Shown here: positions 7,311 to 15,600 of the stretch, in pieces | Numbering within the stretch: position 1 is the stretch's first letter | Layout of the letters: every line of letters starts with the position of its first letter | Origin: PR03 sp031362725 | GTDB taxonomy: Bacteria; Myxococcota_A; UBA9160; PR03 | Reading direction: 5' to 3' | Length of the DNA: 17,162 nucleotides | Assembly (NCBI GenBank): GCA_031362725.1 | Contig: JANLTC010000345.1 | Span: 1-17,162, forward strand | Notes under the pieces: generated by a model | Told to the model about the DNA's origin: nothing | The model's database searches: none | Seen by the model: only the letters and a program-made list of their open reading frames with translations | Made by a program: the position numbers and the translations under genes

Positions 7311-7726
7311 CCGAGCTGGCTCAGCACGAAGCCCGCGAGCAGCACCGCGAAGCCGCCGATTTCCGCGACGGCGAGCAGCACCATGCCCGTGGTGGTCGAG
7401 AAGTTGCGCTGCGCGAAGGCGTTGTCCGTCTCGTCGCGCCAGCCGAGTTGGATATAGGTCGCGATCGCGACCGCGAAGAAGACCAGCGGGAAGCTCACCG
7501 CGGCGACGTTCACCGCTTCAGTGAGCGGGCTCAGCTCGGCGAAGTGCACGAGGATCAAACACGCGAAGCTGTAGAGAAGCGCGGCGCGGTGCGCGGTGTC
7601 CACATAGTGCGGCGCCAGGTGATCGGGCGCACGCAGCATTGCGCGCCACTTCCAGACACCGAGCAGAAGCGCGGTCAAGAAGAAGACGCCGCAGGCGGTG
7701 GTCGCAACGAGCACGGATGTTTTCAC
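7307..7726 (-). CDS. Small four-helix membrane protein of unknown function
   Basis: The 139-residue product has four clear hydrophobic segments: about residues 5-26 (TTACGVFFLTALLLGVW), 45-64 (AALLYSFACLILVHFAEL), 70-92 (VNVAAVSFPLVFFAVAIATY) and 112-135 (GMVLLAVAEIGGFAVLLAGFV). I do not recognise a family. The start GTG 7726 overlaps the stop of the upstream secreted-protein gene (GTGA), and TCCTT on the plus strand at 7734-7738 gives an AAGGA ribosome binding site 7 bases away, which supports the start. The gene is last in a three-gene minus-strand unit. Its stop overlaps the mpl stop by three bases on the opposite strand. Confidence 0.75.
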   Translation of the reverse strand: MKTSVLVATTACGVFFLTALLLGVWKWRAMLRAPDHLAPHYVDTAHRAALLYSFACLILVHFAELSPLTEAVNVAAVSFPLVFFAVAIATYIQLGWRDETDNAFAQRNFSTTTGMVLLAVAEIGGFAVLLAGFVLSQLG

Positions 7727-8319
7727 GGGTTGGTCCTTTCGAGCTGGAGCCAGAGGATCGCATCGAACGGGAGCCGCTTGCCGGCCGCGCCTGGAAGCGC
7801 GGCGAGCGGCTCCAACGCGGCCGTCTTGCCGACGCTGCCAACCAGCACCTTCTCGACCGACGCACTGCGAACGCGCAGGCCGTGGCGCGAGAACACGAAC
7901 GCCCAGGCTTCGACGAGTCGTTGCTCGTCGAGGATCCGTGCGACCGCGAAGTTGTCGCTCGCGGCGCGCGGCTTGCCGAGATCGGCGTCCCAGCGCGGCG
8001 AATGCAGCGCTGCCTCGGCGAGTCGTTGCGATAGCCACGGATGTTCGATGATGCGGCCGACGTCGATCGAGAGAGGTCCGTCGGGCGGCGCGTTTCGTGC
8101 GAACGCTTGCGCGAGCAGCTCGCCCAGTGCCTGGGTCGTGGTTTCGAGATCGGTCGGGTGCTCCAGCCGGAGCCGCCACGTCGCGCCGTCGTCCGACACT
8201 TCGAGCGCGACTCCGCCGGCGGCCGACTCGACCGTGAAATGAGTCTCGGCAGCTGCGGCGAGCGGCGCGAGCAACAGCCAGGCGATTGCGATGCGCGCAG
8301 CGTGTCCGGCTCCCTTCAT
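7723..8319 (-). CDS. Secreted (periplasmic) protein of unknown function
   Basis: The 198-residue product begins with a signal peptide (MKGAGHAARIAIAWLLLAPL, then AAAA before ETHF). The probable cleavage site follows the Ala run near residue 24. The mature part is a mixed alpha/beta sequence with the segments GVALEVSDDGATWRLRLEHP, GRIIEHPWLSQRLAEAAL and RILDEQRLVEAWAFVFSRHG; I recognise no domain or catalytic motif. There is no lipobox Cys. ATG 8319 overlaps the stop of the GNAT gene (ATGA), and its own stop overlaps the next GTG, so the three genes are very likely one transcript. Its job may be tied to the adjacent membrane protein, since both point to the envelope. Confidence 0.75.
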   Translation of the reverse strand: MKGAGHAARIAIAWLLLAPLAAAAETHFTVESAAGGVALEVSDDGATWRLRLEHPTDLETTTQALGELLAQAFARNAPPDGPLSIDVGRIIEHPWLSQRLAEAALHSPRWDADLGKPRAASDNFAVARILDEQRLVEAWAFVFSRHGLRVRSASVEKVLVGSVGKTAALEPLAALPGAAGKRLPFDAILWLQLERTNP

Positions 8320-8732
8320 TCTGGCCGCGAGCCCGAATCGAGTCGCAACAAGCCGGCTGCGGTCGGCGCGAATCCCGCCGCGCGGTAGAAGGTTTCGAGC
8401 GCCGGCTCGAAGTCGGCGTGCAGCCACGCGAGTCCCCGCTCGCGCGCCGCGGCTCTCGCTTCGCGCAGCAGCGCGGCGCCGATCCCGCAACGCTGATGCT
8501 CGCGATGGACGGTGGTGTCGAGCAGGAAGCCGTGCAAACCGCCATCCCAGGCGACGTTCACGAAGCCGACGAGCTGCGCGCCGTCGAACGCAGCGATGTA
8601 CACGAGGCTTCGCTTCAGCACCGCGGCGAAGTCGCGTGGCGCGTGCGCGGGCCAGGCGGTCGCGAAGAGTGCGTTCAGCGCGTCACTCGCAAGCGATGGA
8701 GAGCGGCGATAGGCGATGACCCGGCGACTCAC
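8316..8732 (-). CDS. GNAT family N-acetyltransferase
   Basis: The 138-residue product shows the GNAT fold: an N-terminal strand VIAYRRSPSLASDALNALF, the central strands YIAAFDGAQLVGFVNVAWDGG and GFLLDTTVHREHQRCGIGAALL with the acetyl-CoA pyrophosphate-binding motif Q/RxxGxG (RCGIGA), and a C-terminal ETFYRAAGF motif. It transfers an acetyl group to an unknown amine. I place the start at GTG 8732 because the family core begins right after it. A longer frame from TTG 8768 would run into the palindrome at 8749-8788. It is the first gene of a minus-strand three-gene unit and diverges from the NPP-type gene. Confidence 0.88.
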   Translation of the reverse strand: MSRRVIAYRRSPSLASDALNALFATAWPAHAPRDFAAVLKRSLVYIAAFDGAQLVGFVNVAWDGGLHGFLLDTTVHREHQRCGIGAALLREARAAARERGLAWLHADFEPALETFYRAAGFAPTAAGLLRLDSGSRPE

Positions 8733-8748
8733 CCCGCCATGTTGACCT

Positions 8749-8788
8749 GGGGACGTTCGTTGCGTCAACGACGTAACGAACGTACCCC
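8749..8788. repeat. 40-bp palindrome in the divergent intergenic region
   Basis: GGGGACGTTCGTT (8749-8761) pairs with AACGAACGTACCCC (8775-8788) apart from one bulged base. The spacer carries a further nested pair, CGTC (8763-8766) with GACG (8770-8773), leaving an AAC loop. The result is one 40-base hairpin with a stem of about 17 bp. It sits between the GNAT and NPP-type genes. It resembles a REP-type extragenic palindrome, or an operator for the divergent pair. It has no T-run, so an intrinsic terminator is unlikely. Confidence 0.8.
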
Positions 8789-8805
8789 ACTCGACCCAAG
8801 CGAAG

Positions 8806-8834
8806 TCTTGCCCCGGCGCAAAACGGGCTAGTCT
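8806..8834 (+). promoter_or_regulatory. Possible promoter for the NPP-type gene, leaderless transcript
   Basis: TAGTCT (8829-8834) could be a -10 hexamer with weak TCTTGC (8806-8811) as -35 at 17-base spacing. Transcription would begin near the GTG 8843, and no clear ribosome binding site precedes that GTG. This fits a leaderless mRNA but is weak evidence. Confidence 0.25.
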
Positions 8835-8842
8835 GCGCGGTC

Positions 8843-10081
8843 GTGCGTGACTGGTCGTGCTGCGTCGTCGTCGTCGCCTTGCTGCTGGCCGTGCGCGTCG
8901 CGACGGCGGCGGAGCCGACCGTCATCTTGATCTCGCTCGACGGCACGCGACCTGCTGCGGTGCAGCAGCTGCCGGTGTTCCAGCGCATCCTCGTGGAAGG
9001 TGCCTGGGCCGATCGGCTGGTCCCGGCGTTCCCGTCCAACACCTTTCCAAACCATGTGACGTTCGTGACGGGTGTCTCGCCCGATCGCCACGGCATCGTC
9101 AACAACAGTTTCGACGACCCGGTGCGCGGGCACTACGACTACGACGCCGACCCGACCTGGCTGGAGGTCGAGCCGCTGTGGTCGCTCGCGGCGCGCGCCG
9201 GCGTGGTGTCGGCGGCGTACTGCTGGGTCGGCTCGGAAGGTGCGTGGCGGAGCGGGCTCGGTCCCCGCCACTGGAAACCGTTCGACTCGGCGATCGGCGA
9301 GATGGCCAAGGTCGAGCAGATCCTCGCGTGGCTCGACCTGCCGGACGCGCAAGAACGTCCGCGTCTCGTCACGAGCTGGTTTCACGGCGCGGACGGCGCG
9401 TCGCATCGCTTCGGTCCCGACTCGGAGATCGTCGCTGGCGTGTTGGCGAAACAGGACATGGCGCTCGCAGCGCTGCTCGACGGCCTTGCGAAGCGCGGAC
9501 TCGCCGAGAGCACGACGCTGCTGGTGGTCTCCGATCACGGGATGACGGCGACGCGGCACACCGCGGACCTCGCCGGTGCGCTCGCGGGCGCGGGCGTCGA
9601 CGCAAAGGTGATCGGTGGCGGCGGCTTTGCGCAGGTCGAAGTTCCTGGTGGCGCGGACCACGCGGCCCGCACCGCGCGCGTCGTCGAAACCGCGCGCGGG
9701 CTCGGACTCGAAGCCTGGCCGGCAGGACGGGGCCCAGCGGAGTATGCGATCACCAACGCGCGCTTTGGCGACGTCGTGGTGGTCGCGCCGCTCGGCACCG
9801 CGATCGCGGCGCGCTCGGGCATCGCCTGGCTGCTCGGGATCGTCGGGCAGGAGCGCTTCGCAATGCTCGGCATCCACGGGCACCGGCCCGAGCTGCCCGA
9901 AATGGGCGCGCTGTTCGGCGCGATCGGTCGCGGTGTCGCGGCGGGCGCGCGTCCCGGGACGGTGCGCGCGGTCGACGTGGCCCCTACCGTACTCGCGCTG
10001 CTCGGCCTGCCGGTTCCCGGCTGGATGGAGGGACGCCCGATTTCTCTCGTGGCCGCTACCGAAGCCAGGGATTCGCGATGA
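8843..10081 (+). CDS. Secreted alkaline phosphatase superfamily protein, NPP-type phosphodiesterase
   Basis: The 412-residue product has a signal peptide (hydrophobic core about residues 7-19, cleavage near VATAA/EP). It carries the metal and nucleophile residues of nucleotide pyrophosphatase/phosphodiesterases: Asp33 in ISLDGTRP, Thr67 in PSNTFPNHVTFVTG, Asp184 and His188 in HGADGASHRFGPDS, Asp231-His232 in VVSDHGMT, and His345 in GIHGHRPELPEMGALF. These fit a two-zinc site hydrolysing phosphodiester or pyrophosphate bonds outside the cytoplasm; the substrate (nucleotide, phospholipid or sugar phosphate) is not visible. The start is GTG 8843. The stop overlaps the ATG of the next gene (ATGA), so the two secreted proteins are translated together. 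Confidence 0.92.
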   Translation: MRDWSCCVVVVALLLAVRVATAAEPTVILISLDGTRPAAVQQLPVFQRILVEGAWADRLVPAFPSNTFPNHVTFVTGVSPDRHGIVNNSFDDPVRGHYDYDADPTWLEVEPLWSLAARAGVVSAAYCWVGSEGAWRSGLGPRHWKPFDSAIGEMAKVEQILAWLDLPDAQERPRLVTSWFHGADGASHRFGPDSEIVAGVLAKQDMALAALLDGLAKRGLAESTTLLVVSDHGMTATRHTADLAGALAGAGVDAKVIGGGGFAQVEVPGGADHAARTARVVETARGLGLEAWPAGRGPAEYAITNARFGDVVVVAPLGTAIAARSGIAWLLGIVGQERFAMLGIHGHRPELPEMGALFGAIGRGVAAGARPGTVRAVDVAPTVLALLGLPVPGWMEGRPISLVAATEARDSR

Positions 10082-10803
10082 TCGCCAAGCGCATGCTGGT
10101 CGCGCTCGCTGCGGTCGCGATGCTCTTCGCGGCCAGCGCCCAGGCCGCGAAGAAGGGCGAGAAGGCCGAGGGGAAGGCCGACGAGAAGGACGCGAAGGCA
10201 CCCACCTCCTGGTATGCGCGCAGTCTCGTCCATGGCGACAGTGGGATCATCGTCTGGGACTACTGGGCCCGGGGTCGCAAGCTGCGCGCCGAGACGGTCA
10301 TCGGCGGCACGCAGATCGTGACGCTCGTGTCGGGCGAGTTCTACACGATCATCGACATGCTGACGCGAACCGGCGTCGCGATCCGGCGCGCGCCCGAGGC
10401 GATCGCGGCGGATCGTACCCAGGCGAGCGAGCGCCCCTTTGGTCGCGAAGGCCTCGAGCTGACGGCGAAAGGCGCCGAGTTCGTGCGCAGCGACGAAATT
10501 TCCGGTCGGCCGTGTCGGATGATTCGGCTCACCGAGGAACGTGGCAAGACCGAAGTCTGGGTCACCGACGACAAGCGCAAACTGCCGGTGCGGGTCGAGT
10601 TCTCCGTGCGCGACACGGGCGCCAAGTCGACCACCGACTACATCGACTGGATCGCCGATCTGGACCTCAGCGACGCGTTCTTCGAGCCCGATCCGCGCGT
10701 GACGCTCGAACGCGTCGAGTACGCCGACTACCTGAAGCGCACCCAGTCCGGCCCGGTCGGCCCCGCCCCCGTCCTCTTTTCGAACCTCCTCCATGGTCGC
10801 TAG
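10078..10803 (+). CDS. Secreted LolA/outer-membrane-lipoprotein-sorting-like protein
   Basis: The 241-residue product has a signal peptide (MIAKRMLVALAAVAMLFAAS, cleavage near AQA/AK), a Lys/Glu/Gly-rich linker (about 25-41), and a beta-rich domain. The pattern of that domain, with RKLRAETVIGGTQIVTLVSG, GRPCRMIRLTEERGKTEVWV and KLPVRVEFSVRDTGAKSTTDY, ending LSDAFFEPDPRVTLERVEY, is that of LolA/LolB-like half-barrel proteins that bind lipid or lipoprotein acyl chains. Similarity to the family is by pattern only. The exact family (LolA-like or DUF4412-like) is uncertain. ATG 10078 overlaps the stop of the NPP-type gene. Its TAG stop is immediately followed by the 120-bp palindrome. Confidence 0.72.
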   Translation: MIAKRMLVALAAVAMLFAASAQAAKKGEKAEGKADEKDAKAPTSWYARSLVHGDSGIIVWDYWARGRKLRAETVIGGTQIVTLVSGEFYTIIDMLTRTGVAIRRAPEAIAADRTQASERPFGREGLELTAKGAEFVRSDEISGRPCRMIRLTEERGKTEVWVTDDKRKLPVRVEFSVRDTGAKSTTDYIDWIADLDLSDAFFEPDPRVTLERVEYADYLKRTQSGPVGPAPVLFSNLLHGR

Positions 10804-10923
10804 AAGGAGAAAGGGGACGGTCCTCGGCGAGGACTGGTAGAGGACTGGAGGGACACACTTCGAGTCAAGCGTGTCCCTCCAGTCCTCAGCCAGGTCACAT
10901 CGAGGACCGTCCCCTTTCTCCTT
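10804..10923. repeat. 120-bp near-perfect palindromic element between two genes
   Basis: The outer arms 10804-10826 and 10901-10923 are exact reverse complements over 23 bases (starting AAGGAGAAAGGGGACGG). The inner arms 10841-10856 and 10871-10886 are exact over 16 bases (AGGACTGGAGGGACAC), with a terminal ACTT/AAGC part and a 6-base loop CGAGTC at 10861-10866. Between outer and inner arms, 14 bases per side match at 7 positions; the left side there carries two copies of GAGGACTGG (10829-10837, 10840-10848). The element starts at the first base after a stop codon and ends one base before the ribosome binding site of the next gene. It encodes no protein. A related remnant lies at 336-384. It fits a REP/MITE-like mobile palindrome and could also act as an RNA hairpin or terminator. 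Confidence 0.9.
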
Positions 10924-10930
10924 GGGAGGT
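10924..10930 (+). promoter_or_regulatory. Ribosome binding site of the DUF2304-like gene, next to the palindrome
   Basis: GGGAGGT lies 5 bases before ATG 10936 and starts immediately after the last base of the palindrome arm, so an RNA hairpin at 10804-10923 would end at the edge of this site and could limit ribosome access. Confidence 0.75.
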
Positions 10931-10935
10931 GTGCG

Positions 10936-11349
10936 ATGCAGCGAAACATCACGCTTGCGGAGCTGCGGGAGATGTTTCTTGCGGCGGATGAGTCACAGGC
11001 GTCGCGGGTGGTCGCGGTGCTGGTCAGCTTGACGCTCGCCGCGGTGGTGTTGCAACTGGTACGGCGGCGGGCACTCCGCGAGGAGCACACGCCGATCTGG
11101 CTGGCCCTCGCCGGCGGATTGCTGCTCGTCAGTCTGCGCTTCGATCTGCTGAAGAGTCTCACGCGCGCGATCGGCGCATGGGCCCCGAGCTCGACGCTGT
11201 TCTTCCTCGGCGAACTCTTCCTGCTCGCGATCTGCCTCAACTTCGCGGTGCGACTCTCGCGCGCCAGTGTGCAGCTGAAGAACCTCGGGCAGGAAGTCGC
11301 GATCCTGCGCGCGCGCCTCGACGCGTTGAAGAACGACGCGCCGCCGTGA
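10936..11349 (+). CDS. DUF2304-like small membrane protein
   Basis: The 137-residue product has three hydrophobic segments, about residues 24-42 (VVAVLVSLTLAAVVLQLV), 54-66 (IWLALAGGLLLVS) and 84-104 (SSTLFFLGELFLLAICLNFAV). It ends in a short coiled coil with RLSRASVQLKNLGQEVAILRAR. This layout and the LGELFLLAICLNFAVRLS stretch match DUF2304 proteins, which usually sit beside dolichol-phosphate-mannose-synthase-like GT2 glycosyltransferases. No GT2 gene is present here. The biochemical role of the family is unknown. The start is ATG 10936 with a good ribosome binding site. Its stop overlaps the GTG of the DUF2142-like gene (GTGA). Confidence 0.78.
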   Translation: MQRNITLAELREMFLAADESQASRVVAVLVSLTLAAVVLQLVRRRALREEHTPIWLALAGGLLLVSLRFDLLKSLTRAIGAWAPSSTLFFLGELFLLAICLNFAVRLSRASVQLKNLGQEVAILRARLDALKNDAPP

Positions 11350-12683
11350 AGCGGCCCGAGCACGTCTTCGCGGCGATTGCTGTGGTCGCGGGCCTGCTCC
11401 TCGCATTCGCAATGCCGCCCGGTGCCGCGCCCGACGAGACGCGTCATCTCTCGCGCGTCTACGCGATGAGCGAAGGCATCTTCCGGGTCCCGGGTACGAA
11501 GCCGCCGCGCGTGATGATCCCGAAGAGCATCCCGGATCTGTACCGCGCGGTGAACGGCAACGAGTGGCCGAAGCCGCCTCCCGCCCGCGCGATCTCCGAG
11601 ATGGCGTCGTTCCTCGATCAACCGCTCGATCCTTCGCTGCGCGTCGGGGTCGCCAATGCCGGCACCTATCCACCGACGGTCTATCTCCCGCATCTCATCG
11701 GTGTGGCGCCGGGCCGCTGGCTCGAACTCGCACCGGCGGCGCTCATCTACCTCGGTCGCGTCACGAGCCTGCTCGCCTGGATCGCGTTGACGGCGCTTGC
11801 GATTCGCCTCGCACCCGCTCGCAAATGGACGCTCGCAATGCTGTCGCTGACGCCGATGTCGGTCGCGAGTGCGGCGTCGATCTCGAGTGATCCGATGACG
11901 AATGCTGCGGCGCTGCTATTTGCCGTCCTCGTGATGCGCAGCGTTTGCACCAGGGGTCCACTCTCGCGAGCCGAAACGCGGGGGCTCTACGGCGGCGCGC
12001 TGCTGCTGGCGATGGTGAAGGCGGGCTACTGGCCGCTCGCATTGGCGACGCTCGCCATTCCGCGCGCGCGCGTCGGCAGCCGCGCATCCCGTTTCGCGCT
12101 CGCGGCAGGCGTCGTCGCGACGGCCCTGGTGCCATCGATCGTCTGGCTGATCGTCGCGCAGGGGAACGCGCCGGCGCCGCCGTCGGAAGGTGCGGATCCG
12201 GTCGCGCAACTGGGATTCGTGCTCGGCCACCCGTTCGCATTCGCGGGCACCCTCACGCGCACGATCGCACTGACGATGCCGGTCTACTGGACCACCTTCG
12301 TCGGCGAACTGGGTCCCCTGCTCGTGAAGCTGCCCGCGTTCGTCTATGCGCTCTGGGCGATCGCGCTGGTGGCGATGATCACGGCGGACGGCCCGTTGCC
12401 GCCGGCGCTCGCTCGCGAAGGGCGGGCGTGGCTGGCGGTCGCGTTCGCCGCGACGATCGCGGTGGTGTTCACGATGGCCTACCTCGGCTGGAATGCCGTT
12501 GGCGAGCGCGTGATCCGCGGCGTGCAGGGTCGCTACTGGGCGCCCGCCGTGCCGATGCTGGTGTTCGCGCTACCGGCCTGGGAACGCGCGCTTCCGGAGC
12601 GCTGGAGGCCGGCACTATTCGGCGTCGCCGCGATCAGCCTGGTCTCGGCCCTCGGCGCGGTGTGGGACGTGTACTACCGGTGA
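11346..12683 (+). CDS. DUF2142-like polytopic membrane protein
   Basis: The 445-residue product has an N-terminal membrane segment (HVFAAIAVVAGLLLAFAMPPG), then a large extracytoplasmic loop beginning PDETRHLSRVYAMSEG, and many further hydrophobic segments to the C-terminus. PPGAAPDETRHL and YPPTVYLPHLIGVAPGR, followed by the LTPMSVASAASISSDPMTNAAALL region, match the DUF2142 membrane proteins. These look like GT-C-fold sugar transferases with an acidic motif in the first outer loop; the transferase role is inferred from the fold, not shown. GTG 11346 overlaps the previous stop. The 3' end overlaps the converging helicase-nuclease gene by 10 bases, so no intergenic terminator exists. Confidence 0.82.
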   Translation: MKRPEHVFAAIAVVAGLLLAFAMPPGAAPDETRHLSRVYAMSEGIFRVPGTKPPRVMIPKSIPDLYRAVNGNEWPKPPPARAISEMASFLDQPLDPSLRVGVANAGTYPPTVYLPHLIGVAPGRWLELAPAALIYLGRVTSLLAWIALTALAIRLAPARKWTLAMLSLTPMSVASAASISSDPMTNAAALLFAVLVMRSVCTRGPLSRAETRGLYGGALLLAMVKAGYWPLALATLAIPRARVGSRASRFALAAGVVATALVPSIVWLIVAQGNAPAPPSEGADPVAQLGFVLGHPFAFAGTLTRTIALTMPVYWTTFVGELGPLLVKLPAFVYALWAIALVAMITADGPLPPALAREGRAWLAVAFAATIAVVFTMAYLGWNAVGERVIRGVQGRYWAPAVPMLVFALPAWERALPERWRPALFGVAAISLVSALGAVWDVYYR

Positions 12684-15600
12684 TAGCTGTCGAGTAGCGG
12701 TCGGATTTCAGTCGGCTTCTTGACCAGCGCATAATCCCAGCTCCCGAAGCTTGCCTCGGCGTTCACCGCGGCCACCCACCGCTCCGCTGCGCTGCGCTTC
12801 ACGGTTTCCAGAGGGTCGTAGCCCTTGGTCTCGAGGATCAGGTGCCGGCGAGGCTCCGTTGCGAGACGTGCCACGAAGTCCGGGATGTAGTCGTGCATCT
12901 CGCCGTTGTGCAGGTAGGGAATTGCGAAGCCGAGGCCGGCGTTCTTCACGAAGGATTCGACGATCGGATGGGAATCGAGCGCATAGGCTGCGGACTGCTC
13001 CCACTTCTGCGTGTCAGCGACGACGAAGTTGACGTGGCTCTTGATCACCTCGCGCACGTCGCGTCGCGTCCAGAACTCGACCTCGGCAGTCGACCCGGGC
13101 CCTCGACTCGTCTCGTATCGGGGGATCTCGGGTGCTTCGCCTTGGCTCGCGTCCGGGCGAATCGCCTCGGCGAGTCGTTCGATCACCCAGCCGTAGTACG
13201 GGGAGAGGAAAACATCGAGGATGTTGGCAGGCGGCAGCGGCCAGACCCGCTCGCGCAAGTACCAGTCTGCGATCTTCACGATCTGCGGAAACAGGACATG
13301 CGCGGGAACCTGACAGCTCGGCTGCTTCACAGTGGTCTCCGTGATGTCGCGTGCGAGTTCGAAGACGAGTTCCTGTAAGCGCCTGCCCGCGCGGTAGGGA
13401 TTCAGGTCGATGCGCTGGATGCGACCCGGACCGCTGAGGGCGGGACGACCCTTGTTGTTCAGCAGTCCCGCCTTCGCTTCCACCTCGGGCGGAATCTGCT
13501 CAGGATCCAAGTGGAGAGATGCCACGGAGTCGCGATCGATCGTGACGCGGTTCCGGATCGCCTGCTGATAGCCATCGACGCGCGGGAATCGGATCTCGTA
13601 GCTGATCTTCTCGGGGACGGAGTGAACATGGTGCTGCGGTGGCGCTGGCGGCTTTACGCTCTCGGTCGCCTTGAACGGAATCACCTCGAACGGAACGCCG
13701 AAGACCCTGGCCACTTCTTCGCTGAGCCGGTCGTTGTCGTCGACGTCATAGCTGGAGCGCCGCAGCCCACGACCTACGACCTGCTCGCAAAGGAGCTGCG
13801 ACATGAACGGCCGCAGTCCCACGATGTGCGTCACCGTGTTGCAGTCCCAACCTTCGGTGAGCATTCCAACGCTGACTATGCAGCGCACGTCGCGACCGGG
13901 CGGGTGGAGCGGGCGGTCGAGCTTCTTGGCGAGTTCCTCGAAGCCTTCGGGATGGAGAGGGCGGCCCTGACGGTCGTGCGGCCAATCGAGCTTGCCAACG
14001 GTGTCGAGCGTGAACCGCATCCACGCAGACTCGGCGCTCTTTGGCTCGCCCGTATCCGTCTCGCGCACGACTTTCGAGTCGACGCGGATCGTGACCTTGG
14101 AGCTACCCGTGTTGAGGAATCCGGCGATGTTCGCTGGCGGAATTCCGGGCGGCGGCTGGTTCTCGCCGAGCCACTCGTAGACCAGCTTCGCGATCTTCGT
14201 GTTCTTGCAGACGATGATGAAGACGGGAGTGCGGAGTTCGCCGCGCTCCGCCCATTGCAGGCGCTCCTGCTCCCAGAGACTGCCGAGCATCGCGATCGGC
14301 GTGTTCGCCCACTTGAGGATGGCTTCCGGCTTGGCCGACGCTTTCTTGCCGCCGCGCTCTGCGGGGGTCAGGTGAGATGTGATCCACTGCCACAGTTTCG
14401 AGTAACCGGGAACGGCGGCGCCCGTTGTGTCGCGCACGACGAGCTGCGGGATCTTCACGAGTCCCGATTCGATCGCGTCGGTGAGACCGAATTCGCTCAC
14501 CACCCACGGAAAGATGCGGTTCGTATCGGCACCCATGCGGCCGAGGTAATAGGGCGTTGCGGAGAGATCGAGGCAGAAGTTGACGCCGCGCAGCTTGTGG
14601 ATCCGATCGAGGCCGTCGACCCAGACCGTTGCTTCGCGGAAGAACTCATCGCCGTCGTCTTCGTCGCCGAAGGTGTCGTCTTCCGTTTCGTCTGGCTCCG
14701 GGCGCCGGATCCGATACGCGTGATGCGCCTCGTCGTTCATGACGAGGATGTTCTTCTTGCCGCCCACCTCGCGACCCAGCACGCGCCGCACGAGCGACGT
14801 GTCGCTCTCGATGTAGCGGACCGACTCGACCTGCACGCTCTGGAGATTGCCCTGGCCGTCGCGCTGTTCCTCGATCACGGTGATCATGCCGACGGCGATC
14901 TGGCGCTGGAGTTCTGCGGGCGTCAGATAGCGGCGGCCGCGAGCCGTCGTCGTCTTGGCGCCGATCCAGATCTTGTCCTTGGTGCGCAGCGCGATGCCTG
15001 CCTTGTTCACGCGCGCGGACACGCCGCCAGTCTGTATGCCCTGCGGTTCGAAAACGTGCCAGTTGGTGACCAGCACGCGGCCGTCGGTGAGCTTCGACAT
15101 CCCGTGCGGCGGGACGAGGTCACGCGTGCGATACAGGCTCGCTTCGCCGCCGTTGGGATCGAGTTCGCGCAGCCGGTTGCGAATCGTGACGTTCGGACAG
15201 ACCACGAGAACGACGTCCGAGAATCGCGCGTCCGACCGATTCGCGACCTTGTTGAGAATGCTCCACGCCGCGAGCAAACCCATCACCGTGGTCTTGCCAG
15301 CGCCCGTCGCCATTTTGCACGCGTAGCGGCGGAACGCGGCGTAGCCCTGCGCGCGGCGCTCTTCGCTCGGCTCGTCGATCGGGATCGCGATGCCCTGGCG
15401 GAAGTCGGCGCGTGCTTCCGCGAGGAAGATGATCGTCTCGGCGGCTTCGATCTGCGCGAAGAAGAGCCGCTGCTTGCGGCCATCGCGGCGCCAGTAGTGG
15501 AGCAGGTCCAGCGTGGTGCGCGTGACGCCGGGGTAGCCCGCCGCGCGCCAGGCCTTCACACCCGCGCGGATTCGATTCACGATCTTGAGTTCGATCTCGG

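Noticed and set aside
8733..8768. A longer GNAT protein starting at TTG 8768
   Set aside because: The extra codons read into the palindrome at 8749-8788 and precede the family core; GTG 8732 gives a complete GNAT domain.
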